A DNA stretch of 7,140 nucleotides, from NCBI GenBank assembly GCA_030018855.1, contig JASEHG010000102.1, positions 1 through 7,140 of the forward strand, read 5' to 3'. This DNA is from Candidatus Brocadiaceae bacterium. Its GTDB lineage: Bacteria > Planctomycetota > Brocadiia > Brocadiales > Bathyanammoxibiaceae. Each line of letters begins with the position of its first letter. Position 1 is the first letter of the stretch. Position numbers and translations under genes: made by a program. Under the pieces are notes generated by a model. That model worked only from the letters and a program-made list of their open reading frames with translations, made no database searches and was not told the origin of the DNA. This document shows, piece after piece, positions 1 to 5,663 of the stretch.

Positions 1-123
1 GTAACGGACAAGAAATTTCTTGTTGTAATCTATCGGGAATTGGAAGAAGATGGGTTTGTCATCACTGCTTTTCTTACGAAAAAGGTAAGGCAATTTGAAG
101 GGAGGACCAAATTGTGGCCTTAA
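1..123 (+). CDS. C-terminal end of a DUF4258-like (toxin-type) protein, partial
   Basis: The reading frame is open from the first base and ends at TAA 121-123, giving the last 40 residues of a protein whose start lies outside the window. Visible motifs are KFLVVIYRELEEDGFVITAF followed by a basic stretch and a closing KLWP. A strand of the type 'yLvVvy...dgfviTAf' with a final LW is typical of small DUF4258-like proteins with a RelE-like fold, which are often encoded next to DUF2283 proteins. The downstream DUF2283 gene starts inside this gene (10-base overlap, 114-123), so the two are probably translationally coupled. A toxin role is inferred from family and pairing. With only the C-terminus visible, the family call is moderate. 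Confidence 0.55.
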   Translation, partial: VTDKKFLVVIYRELEEDGFVITAFLTKKVRQFEGRTKLWP

Positions 124-353
124 ATACGCTGGAAGAAGCAAAAAAGATGGTATCGCATCTGCTTAACATCCCTTCTAAACGAATGTGGTCCAGTTATGAC
201 GAAGGAGCAGATGTACTGTATTTAAATTTTAAGAAACCTGCTCATGCCGATGATAGTAAAATGACAGCGGACGATATTATCGTCCGTTACGAGAAGGGTG
301 AGATAATTGGTATTACTATACTAAATGCCAGCAAGCGTTTTAAGGAGAGTTAG
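114..353 (+). CDS. DUF2283 family protein (probable antitoxin-like partner)
   Basis: A 79-residue protein starting at GTG 114, with a GGAGG Shine-Dalgarno at 101-105, 8 bases upstream. Residues about 24-72 carry the DUF2283 pattern: W24 and Y28, then DEGADVLYLNF (29-39), then a strand pair around DDIIVRYEKGEIIGITIL with ILNASKR near the end. The family's usual form is 'yD.eaDvLYi.f......d....d.ii.ryd..GeivGieIl.as'. No enzymatic residues or membrane segments are seen. DUF2283 genes are commonly found beside small DUF4258-type genes, and here the start overlaps the end of such a gene. An antitoxin or accessory role is inferred, not shown. The gene is more AT-rich than gltX and pfkB, which fits an acquired cassette. 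Confidence 0.8.
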   Translation: MALNTLEEAKKMVSHLLNIPSKRMWSSYDEGADVLYLNFKKPAHADDSKMTADDIIVRYEKGEIIGITILNASKRFKES

Positions 354-355
354 TT

Positions 356-442
356 TTGATAGTTATCAAAGGTGCCTCAGGCCAGGCAGTGCAGAACATG
401 AACGTGATGTTTGGGTTTGAGGAGGCGCTGGGGCTTCTTTAG
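356..442 (+). pseudogene. argC: 3' remnant of argC (N-acetyl-gamma-glutamyl-phosphate reductase tail)
   Basis: The frame ending at TAG 440-442 encodes KGASGQAVQNMN, then VMFGFEEALGLL. This closely matches the conserved C-terminus of ArgC ('vDNLvKGAsGQAvQNMNlmfG..Et.GL'), the NADPH-dependent third step of arginine synthesis. Only about 25 residues match. The usual VDN before the motif is replaced by LIV, and a stop (TAA 341-343) lies just upstream in frame, so the body of the gene is absent here. A TTG at 356 has AAGGAG at 342-347, 8 bases upstream, so a 28-residue peptide could in principle be made, but the stretch is best read as a scar. A weak stem (AGGGT 441-445 with ACCCT 453-457) follows the stop and may be the old gene's 3' hairpin. 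Confidence 0.75.
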
Positions 443-480
443 GGTCTTGAAAACCCTTCAGTCATTGGGAGGTAACGAAT

Positions 481-1914
481 ATGTCCATTAAATTGGGACC
501 CGTGGTAGGTGCAACGACCCATAACGAGGCCAAGATTTGGGTACAAACCACGGAACCAATGACACTGAAATGCAGGGTCTACACAAACCCTGAGGGCACT
601 GAGGAACTCCCCGACTCTCCTTTTATCTGTAAGACGGAAGAGCAGAATAGTTGCACTGGCGTTGCCACTTTGACCCTCCCGAAAGGAGATACTAGATATT
701 ATTACCGTATCTTTATGCAAAAGGGCAATCGTTCAGTACCAATATCTCAACCCCTTTCTTTCCAAACCTTCCCCTCACCAAACAAGAAGATTGAGAGTTT
801 CTCTTTTGGGCTTGTCTCTTGTCATAAACCGACGAATTTTGACTTTGAGAAGGAGTTAAGCCTGAGAAATATGTGGAGACATCTCTTCACGGAAATGTAC
901 AGTCATCGTGCGGCCTTCTTACTTACCGTAGGGGACCAGGTGTATGCAGACCATGAGAAATCCAATGCCTGGCAAGAAAGCCTGGACGGGAGTTCACCTA
1001 AACCTTCCTTAGAACTTTACAGGGAGGCGTACTACAACCACTGGGTGTTTCCAGAAATGCAGGCAGTCCTTGGCAACTTCCCTACTTTTATGATATGGGA
1101 TGACCATGAGATTACGAATGGGTGGGGTTCAAGTAAGAAACATAAAGAAAAAAGGGCCCAGGATATCTTCCTGGTTGCAAGAAAGGTCTATGAAGACTTT
1201 CAGCATAGCCATAACCCAACCCCCCTTCCTCTTCCCCAGAATTATCAACCCACTCCCGGGCACATACCTTATTACTACGCCTTCCGTTGCGGTCCTGCCG
1301 CCTTTCTTGTACTAGACCTCAGAGGGAACAGGAAGATGTGGGAGGGACAGCTACTGGGGCCTGACCAATGGGCGGCCATAAGGCACTGGTTCAACTCAAA
1401 GGGGGCCAGAGACTCGCAAGTCCTGTTTGTAATTACCTCGGTGCCTGCACTTCATTTAAGCAGGGTGCTTGCCAAACTCTTTTGGAGGCGGTCAACCGAT
1501 GTTGCTGACCAGTGGTCAGCTCCCCACAATAAGGAAGAAAGGAGAGAGCTTTTAAAACTGCTTTTTGACAAATACATAGAGAACGGCAAACGGAAGGCCT
1601 TTATCCTGGGGGGAGACGTCCACATAGGTACCGTTGCAATAGTAACCGAGGACAAAAAAAATATATATCAGTTCACCTCCTCTCCAATCTCTAATAAACC
1701 CGCAAAATTGTGGGAAAGTTTTTTAAAGATATTTAGCAGTAAATTTGAATTCAATCTTGAAAAGGATGGCAGTCGGCCCGTGAACGCAGAAATCTTCAGG
1801 CGGTATCGTCAAAGGAACTTTGGTATAGTTACCGTTACATTGGACTCTCCGCCCAAGGTCACGCTGGAGATGTACCAGGAAGGCGAAGGGCAACCCGACG
1901 TGTTTAGTGTATAG
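481..1914 (+). CDS. PhoD-like metallophosphoesterase (alkaline phosphatase D family), cytoplasmic
   Basis: A 477-residue protein starting at ATG 481, with GGGAGG at 467-472, 8 bases upstream. Residues 1-96 look like the PhoD N-terminal beta-sandwich (GPVVGATTHNEAKIWVQ, later YYYRIF). The catalytic metallophosphatase domain follows, with GLVSCH (110-115), GDQVYAD (151-157), WDDHEITNGWG (206-216), LDLRGNR (278-284), GGDVHIG (377-383) and TSSPISN (399-405). These supply the Asp, His and Asn metal ligands expected of the family. C114 sits where Bacillus subtilis PhoD uses a Cys to bind iron. The likely role is phosphomonoester or diester hydrolysis. Unlike exported PhoD enzymes there is no Tat or Sec signal and no membrane segment, so the protein is probably cytosolic and its substrate is unknown. 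It stands alone, with an argC scar before it and a convergent pseudogene after it. Confidence 0.88.
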   Translation: MSIKLGPVVGATTHNEAKIWVQTTEPMTLKCRVYTNPEGTEELPDSPFICKTEEQNSCTGVATLTLPKGDTRYYYRIFMQKGNRSVPISQPLSFQTFPSPNKKIESFSFGLVSCHKPTNFDFEKELSLRNMWRHLFTEMYSHRAAFLLTVGDQVYADHEKSNAWQESLDGSSPKPSLELYREAYYNHWVFPEMQAVLGNFPTFMIWDDHEITNGWGSSKKHKEKRAQDIFLVARKVYEDFQHSHNPTPLPLPQNYQPTPGHIPYYYAFRCGPAAFLVLDLRGNRKMWEGQLLGPDQWAAIRHWFNSKGARDSQVLFVITSVPALHLSRVLAKLFWRRSTDVADQWSAPHNKEERRELLKLLFDKYIENGKRKAFILGGDVHIGTVAIVTEDKKNIYQFTSSPISNKPAKLWESFLKIFSSKFEFNLEKDGSRPVNAEIFRRYRQRNFGIVTVTLDSPPKVTLEMYQEGEGQPDVFSV

Positions 1915-1957
1915 TACTGCAGGTCTTCTCTTGACCTCTCAATCCAGGACCACACGG

Positions 1958-2313
1958 CTACCATGGTTTAAGTTCAAAAGTCCCCCCAAAGTACCCCTTC
2001 CTCTCGGCCTCTCCTAGTTGCATGATACCGCGCAGTTCCACGGCCCACTCAGTAACAGCAACCCTGGCGTGCTGAACTTTGTAAAGTCCTTTACATTTAC
2101 GAGACTATCCTTACCCGCCCGTGCGTCTGTAAACCGTATGACCGTCTTACCACTGGCGGCATCAACTAGGCGTCCCTCTATGGCAACCTCACCCTTGGAG
2201 AGCGGCATGGCTATAACGGCACTGGTAATGACATTAGAGCCTACGTCCACCGGGGCGAGCTTTACCAGGGCCGTCTCAAGGACCAATGTCTTACTTACTT
2301 TAGTTTGTTTCAT
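1958..2313 (-). pseudogene. Broken DUF3313 family gene (N-terminal truncation plus frameshift)
   Basis: The minus strand encodes VLETALVKL, GEVAIEGRLVDAASGKTV, and RFTDARAGKDSLVNVKDF. This is the C-terminal half of DUF3313, a family of usually about 200-residue lipoproteins of unknown function. The frame then runs into unrelated sequence and stops near 2014. One added base at 2074-2076 restores the family ending: QHARVAVTEWAVELRGI and 21 more residues, to TAG 1960-1958. At the other end, ATG 2313-2311 has a stop two codons upstream, no Shine-Dalgarno, and no lipobox or N-terminal half in any frame. Two lesions argue for decay, although a sequencing error could explain the frameshift alone. 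The plus-strand frame opposite it is a shadow. Confidence 0.7.
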
Positions 2314-2385
2314 CGTCTAAAATAGTTTTTTACAACATGCCCCGCGCAATTAGAATTAAGCGTACATTATTTTATTAGCAAAGAA

Positions 2386-2398
2386 ATGCCAATGGCAT
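2386..2398. promoter_or_regulatory. 13-bp perfect dyad (ATGCCA-A-TGGCAT) in the divergent spacer
   Basis: ATGCCA and TGGCAT form a perfect inverted repeat around one central A. It lies 20 bases upstream of the -35 box of the proposed gltX promoter, in the spacer between gltX and the divergent DUF3313 remnant. The symmetry and position would suit a small dimeric regulator, but no matching repressor is in the window and a chance dyad of this size is possible. Confidence 0.3.
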
Positions 2399-2418
2399 AG
2401 CCTTGGGAGTAAAAATTC

Positions 2419-2447
2419 TTGACACCCAGGTATCAATTTTGTAACAT
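2419..2447 (+). promoter_or_regulatory. Sigma-70-type promoter for gltX
   Basis: A perfect TTGACA at 2419-2424 is followed after 17 bases by TAACAT at 2442-2447 (4 of 6 to TATAAT, including the important first T-A and last A-T). Transcription would begin near 2454, about 60 bases before the gltX GTG. It is the best promoter match I see in the window and is placed to drive gltX and perhaps pfkB behind it. Confidence 0.6.
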
Positions 2448-2453
2448 AACGCC

Positions 2454-2464
2454 TGCCCTGGGCA
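2454..2464. promoter_or_regulatory. TGCCC-T-GGGCA dyad at the predicted transcription start
   Basis: An 11-base perfect dyad overlaps the predicted start site of the gltX promoter. It shares the TGCC/GGCA half-site core with the dyad at 2386-2398, about 67 bases (between six and seven helical turns) upstream, so the two could bind the same protein. Its one-base loop is too tight to act as an RNA hairpin. The operator role is inferred. Confidence 0.25.
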
Positions 2465-2513
2465 AAATTTAGCTAATTCCTGGCACCATTGGAAAGGTTC
2501 ACTTTAAACTACA

Positions 2514-3854
2514 GTGATACACGTTAGGTTTTCCCCCAGTCCAACTGGATTCCTGCACGTTGGAGGTGCTAGAACGGCCCTGTATAACTGGCTCTTCGCC
2601 AGGCACCACGGTGGCACCTTTAGCCTGAGGATAGAGGATACAGACCGTCAGAGATCCAGTCAGGAGTTTACGGAGGATATCCTGGAAGGTATCAAATGGC
2701 TGGGCCTTGACTGGGATACTGGCCCAATCTTCCAGAGCCAGAGACTGGAGCTATACAACCGATACGTAGAAATGCTCCTCTCGTCTGATAAAGCCTACCA
2801 CAGTGAGGAGGAAGGGAAGAAGGCCGTTCGTTTCAGGATGCCCCACGATGCACTGGAATTTAAAGACATCATCAGAAGCACCATCACCTTTGACGCCTCT
2901 CTAATTGAGGATTTTGTCCTGAGGAAGGCAGACGGGTTCCCTACCTACAATTTTGCCTGCATGGTGGACGATGCTGAGATGCGGATAACTCACGTAATCA
3001 GAGGGGATGACCACATTGCCAATACCCCAAAACAGATTGCCCTCTATAAGGCCCTGGGGCTAGAGCCCCCACAGTTTGCCCACCTGCCCATGATACTCGG
3101 AGAAGATGGCACCAGGCTCTCAAAACGCCACGGGGCTACTGCCGTTAAAGAGTACAGGGATTTAGGTTACCTGCCGGATGCCTTGATAAATTTTATTGCC
3201 CTATTAGGATGGTCTCCAGGGGAGGACCGTGAGGTAGTCTCACGGGAGGAGATGGTCAAGTGTTTTACCCTGGAGCGGGTAGGAAGTACCAGCGCCCGTT
3301 TCAATAAGACCAAGCTAGACTGGATGAACAGCCTGTATATCAGACAGACACCTGCTGGGGAACTGCTCAGGGGACTAAAGCCCTTTCTGAGTAGTGCAGG
3401 TGTGGACGCAGAAGGTCTAGAGGAGTCATGGCTGAAGGCCCTTGCGGAACTCTACAGAGAGAGGTTCAAAACCCTTCAGGACTTCTTCCTCCAGACTTCT
3501 TTCTTTTTCACCGAAGAAGTGGAGTATCAGCCAGAGGTAGTAGACAAATTCCTCAAAGGGGAAGCCCTCACGGGTATCCTTCAGGAGGTTTACGACGAGC
3601 TTTCTGGCCTGGAAGACTTCAGGAAGGAGGCCCTGGAGGGTTGTCTAAGAAGGTTGGTGGAGAGGAAACACATCGGCTTTGGCAAGCTGGCACAGCCTCT
3701 GAGGGTGGCAATCACAGGCAGGACGGTTAGTGCCGGAATATTTGAGACCATGGAGCTACTGGGTAAGGAGAAGACCCTGAAGAGACTGTCCCATTGTCTC
3801 CATACTTTCTGCAAGGCAGAAAGTTCGCCCGAGGCAAATCTGCCCAGGGCATAA
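2514..3854 (+). CDS. gltX: Glutamyl-tRNA synthetase (class I), compact form
   Basis: This 446-residue enzyme charges tRNA-Glu with glutamate for translation and, in many bacteria, for tetrapyrrole synthesis. The start is GTG 2514. The family N-terminus FSPSPTGFLHVGGAR (6-20, the HIGH-type motif) begins at once, so no other start fits. No close Shine-Dalgarno is seen. Other class I marks are LRIEDTDR (38-45), TYNFACMVDD (144-153), THVIRGDDHI (159-168) and the KMSKS-type RLSKRHGA (201-208). The C-terminal anticodon domain ends with QPLRVAITGR (394-403). R317 in RERF aligns, by my reading, with the Arg358 that discriminates tRNA-Glu in Thermus thermophilus, suggesting a discriminating enzyme. 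It is oddly short: residues 95-110 replace the usual roughly 45-50-residue loop that holds the Cys/His zinc site in many homologues. Confidence 0.95.
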   Translation: MIHVRFSPSPTGFLHVGGARTALYNWLFARHHGGTFSLRIEDTDRQRSSQEFTEDILEGIKWLGLDWDTGPIFQSQRLELYNRYVEMLLSSDKAYHSEEEGKKAVRFRMPHDALEFKDIIRSTITFDASLIEDFVLRKADGFPTYNFACMVDDAEMRITHVIRGDDHIANTPKQIALYKALGLEPPQFAHLPMILGEDGTRLSKRHGATAVKEYRDLGYLPDALINFIALLGWSPGEDREVVSREEMVKCFTLERVGSTSARFNKTKLDWMNSLYIRQTPAGELLRGLKPFLSSAGVDAEGLEESWLKALAELYRERFKTLQDFFLQTSFFFTEEVEYQPEVVDKFLKGEALTGILQEVYDELSGLEDFRKEALEGCLRRLVERKHIGFGKLAQPLRVAITGRTVSAGIFETMELLGKEKTLKRLSHCLHTFCKAESSPEANLPRA

Positions 3855-3935
3855 CGTCTAGACCACACACGGCAGTTGAAATCCAATGGAAAGAGGACGG
3901 ACGGTAGTATTATATTATTTTGGGGAGATTGGTAG

Positions 3936-4838
3936 ATGCCTTTATTAGTGGTAGGTTCGGTAGGGCTTGACTCAGTGGAGACCCCCCACGGGAAGGTGGA
4001 GGAGGTACTCGGTGGTTCGGCCGTTTATTTCTCCTGGGCGGCCCATTTTTTTGCCCCTGTGAGATTGGTAGGCGTGGTGGGCACCGACTTCCCTAAACAC
4101 TTCAGAGAACTCCTCTCTAAAAGGGCTATTGATACCACCGGACTGGAAGAGATAGAAGGAAAGACCTTCCGTTGGAGGGGCCGCTATCAGGGCAACATGC
4201 ACAGCGCTACTACCCTGGCGGTAGAGCTTAACGTCTTTGAACGATACGAACCCAGGGTCCCTGCAACCTTCCTGGACAGCCAGTTCGTATTCCTGGCCAA
4301 CGGGTTGCCTTCCCTCCAGCAGCGGGTCCTTGAGCAGATAAGGGGACCAGAATTTGTGGCCGCTGACACGATGAACCACTGGATAAACGAAAAGAAGGGG
4401 GAACTCCTGGAGGTACTCAAAAAGATAGATGCCCTCATACTAAACGATGAGGAGGCCAGACAGCTGACAGGCCATCCTAACCTTATCAAGGCCGCCAGGA
4501 GCATTCAGGCAATTGGACCTAAATATATAATCGTTAAGAAAGGCGAACACGGTGCCATACTGGTCACCCCACGAGGTTTTTTCCTGATGCCAGGTTACCC
4601 GACGGAACATGTTAAGGACCCCACCGGTGCTGGAGATAGTTTCGCAGGGGGTGTCATGGGCTATCTGGCCAAGAGGGGGACCGTAACGGAGGAGACCCTT
4701 AAACAGGCTGTAGTTTATGGTACTATAATTGCGTCTTTTAACGTGGAGGACTTTAGTATCCAACGGCTCAATCGTCTAACCATGGAAGACATAGAGGGCC
4801 GGAAGAGGGAGTTTGAGGCCATGGTGAGGTTCCATTAG
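3936..4838 (+). CDS. PfkB/ribokinase-family sugar or nucleoside kinase
   Basis: A 300-residue protein starting at ATG 3936, with GGGGAG at 3922-3927, 8 bases upstream. It carries both PfkB signatures: GGSAVYFSWAAHFF (26-39) with the following VGVVGTDF (46-52 region), and DPTGAGDSFAGGV (228-240). D234 is the expected catalytic base and the TGAGD stretch forms the anion hole. LILNDEEARQLTG (167-179) and IIVKKGEHGAI (198-208) are also typical ATP-binding-lobe sequences. The substrate cannot be read from the sequence: ribokinase, adenosine kinase and methylthioribose-type roles are all possible. It follows gltX by 81 bases and precedes speH by 61 bases. Position beside a SAM decarboxylase hints at salvage of a polyamine by-product, which is inference. 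Confidence 0.88.
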   Translation: MPLLVVGSVGLDSVETPHGKVEEVLGGSAVYFSWAAHFFAPVRLVGVVGTDFPKHFRELLSKRAIDTTGLEEIEGKTFRWRGRYQGNMHSATTLAVELNVFERYEPRVPATFLDSQFVFLANGLPSLQQRVLEQIRGPEFVAADTMNHWINEKKGELLEVLKKIDALILNDEEARQLTGHPNLIKAARSIQAIGPKYIIVKKGEHGAILVTPRGFFLMPGYPTEHVKDPTGAGDSFAGGVMGYLAKRGTVTEETLKQAVVYGTIIASFNVEDFSIQRLNRLTMEDIEGRKREFEAMVRFH

Positions 4839-4864
4839 TGGGAGACTTTAGTCCTTATCTCCCA
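4839..4864 (+). terminator. Hairpin directly after pfkB, before speH
   Basis: TGGGAGA (4839-4845) and TCTCCCA (4858-4864) form a perfect 7-bp stem around a 12-base loop, beginning at the base after the pfkB stop codon. The following stretch is pyrimidine-rich (CCCTTTACTCTTTT) but is not a clean T-run, so it could be a weak terminator, an attenuator or an RNA-stabilising 3' hairpin. The speH Shine-Dalgarno lies 22 bases further on. Confidence 0.45.
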
Positions 4865-4899
4865 ATAACCCTTTACTCTTTTAGGAAGGAGGTAGAGAA

Positions 4900-5277
4900 T
4901 TGGAAACCTTCGGTCGCCATCTTGTACTGGAAATGTGGGATTGCGACAGGGAAATCCTGAACAACGCAAAAAGGTTGAGAGAAATTCTACGCAAGGCAGC
5001 TGAGGAAGCAGGGGCCACAGTAATCAGGGTCTTTTGCCATGAGTTCAACCCGAAGGGAGTAACCGGGGTGGCACTCCTGGCCGAGTCTCATCTGACCATC
5101 CATACCTGGCCAGATGAGGGGTATGCGGCCGCAGACATCTTCACGTGTGGGCAACATACAGACCCACAACTAGCGGCCCAGTACCTCATCTCAAGTTTAA
5201 AGGCCAAAGACTCTACCACCTTTGAGTTAAAGAGGGGAAGTATGCGGACCAGAGAGGTTGCTCAGCAATCCGCTTAA
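4900..5277 (+). CDS. speH: S-adenosylmethionine decarboxylase proenzyme (bacterial SpeH type)
   Basis: This 125-residue proenzyme decarboxylates SAM, giving the aminopropyl donor for spermidine synthesis. It begins at TTG 4900, with a strong AAGGAGGT at 4886-4893, 6 bases upstream. The N-terminal GRHLVLEMWDC is typical, as is the core LLAESHLTIHTWPDEGYAA (59-77). By comparison with the Thermotoga maritima enzyme, E62/S63 is the self-cleavage site, S63 becomes the pyruvoyl group, and H68 and C83 (in DIFTCG) are the processing and catalytic residues, all at identical numbers. Cleavage would give a 62-residue beta and a 63-residue alpha chain. Length is normal. No spermidine synthase gene (speE) is next to it, so the partner must lie elsewhere. 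Confidence 0.95.
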   Translation: METFGRHLVLEMWDCDREILNNAKRLREILRKAAEEAGATVIRVFCHEFNPKGVTGVALLAESHLTIHTWPDEGYAAADIFTCGQHTDPQLAAQYLISSLKAKDSTTFELKRGSMRTREVAQQSA

Positions 5278-5311
5278 GTCATGCCAAAGACATATCCATT
5301 TATGGCGTGAT
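5278..5311 (+). other. Hairpin immediately after the speH stop
   Basis: GTCATGCC (5278-5285) can pair with GGCGTGAT (5304-5311) over 8 bp, including two G-U wobbles, around an 18-base loop. It starts at the base after the speH stop codon, as the hairpin after pfkB does. No T-run follows, so it is better read as a possible 3' stabilising or processing structure than as a terminator. Confidence 0.3.
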
Positions 5312-5349
5312 ACGTCCCGAGTCTTAGCCCCTAGCCCGGAGTACCGACC

Positions 5350-5386
5350 CTGAACTGAGGCCTTGCCAGGCGTGTCCTGAGTTAAG
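5350..5386 (+). repeat. Imperfect 11-bp inverted repeat
   Basis: CTGAACTGAGG (5350-5360) is complementary to CCTGAGTTAAG (5376-5386) at 9 of 11 positions, with G-A and G-G mismatches. It encloses a small inner stem (CCT 5361-5363 with AGG 5368-5370 over a TTGC loop). It is the longest stem in the 386-base gap and the best anchor for a structured-RNA reading of that region. Confidence 0.3.
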
Positions 5387-5577
5387 CGAAAGAATGTATA
5401 TATCCTGCCTAAATTCGCCGCAGGGATGCTATCGCCACCACTCAGCACGAGGTCTACCGTGGATAATATCGTGTTCGGAACCCGGCGAAGGAGAAGTGAA
5501 GAAACTGGCAAATCAGTAACGAAAGAGCAGATTAGGCCTTATGATGCCTAGCCACTAAGGGCCAGAACCCCATGAAA

Positions 5578-5599
5578 CTCCCCCCTAAGAAGGAGGGAG
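5578..5599 (+). promoter_or_regulatory. C-rich/G-rich hairpin hiding a GGAGG sequence
   Basis: CTCCCCCC (5578-5585) pairs with GGAGGGAG (5592-5599) over 7 of 8 positions (one C-A mismatch) around a TAAGAA loop. The 3' arm is a strong Shine-Dalgarno-like sequence, but no ATG, GTG or TTG stands at a workable distance after it, and the DUF364 start is 64 bases away. It may be a stable leader hairpin or weak terminator; no T-run follows. Confidence 0.35.
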
Positions 5600-5663
5600 G
5601 ACTTAAGTACTACGATAGAACTACCCACCTAGACCTCTTCAACCTCAGCGTAATAACAAAGGA

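Larger units (their letters stand above)
5278..5663. other. 386-base gap between speH and the DUF364 gene, no recognised gene
   Basis: No frame here gives a convincing protein. The longest plus-strand ATG frames are two overlapping 41-codon ones (5394-5519 and 5426-5551) with no Shine-Dalgarno. Local stems can be drawn in succession: 5278-5285/5304-5311, 5350-5360/5376-5386 (9 of 11 paired), 5403-5408/5420-5425, 5444-5450/5469-5475 (7 bp with one wobble), 5532-5537/5546-5551 and 5578-5585/5592-5599. The density suggests a structured leader or small RNA, but I can match it to no known riboswitch or RNA family, and random sequence also yields stems of this size. No clear promoter was found. Confidence 0.4.

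Noticed and set aside
1921..1937. AGGTC/GACCT stem after the PhoD-like gene
   Set aside because: Only 5 bp with no T-run on either strand; too weak to call a terminator.
2018..2320. A 100-codon plus-strand frame
   Set aside because: It is the antisense shadow of the DUF3313 remnant, which shows real family motifs on the minus strand.
3890..3923. A TGGAAA...TATATT promoter-like pair before pfkB
   Set aside because: The -35 match is weak, the spacer is 18 bases, and transcription would start only about 13 bases before the ATG, on top of the Shine-Dalgarno.
3972..4379. Minus-strand frames opposite pfkB
   Set aside because: pfkB has both family signatures on the plus strand; the opposite frames show none and have no ribosome site.
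5333..5349. A sequence resembling a cobalamin-riboswitch B12 box
   Set aside because: It has an extra base and a mismatch, and the other conserved blocks of that riboswitch do not follow in the right order.
5394..5551. Two overlapping 41-codon ATG frames in the speH-DUF364 gap
   Set aside because: Neither has a Shine-Dalgarno or a recognisable motif, and they overlap each other in different frames.
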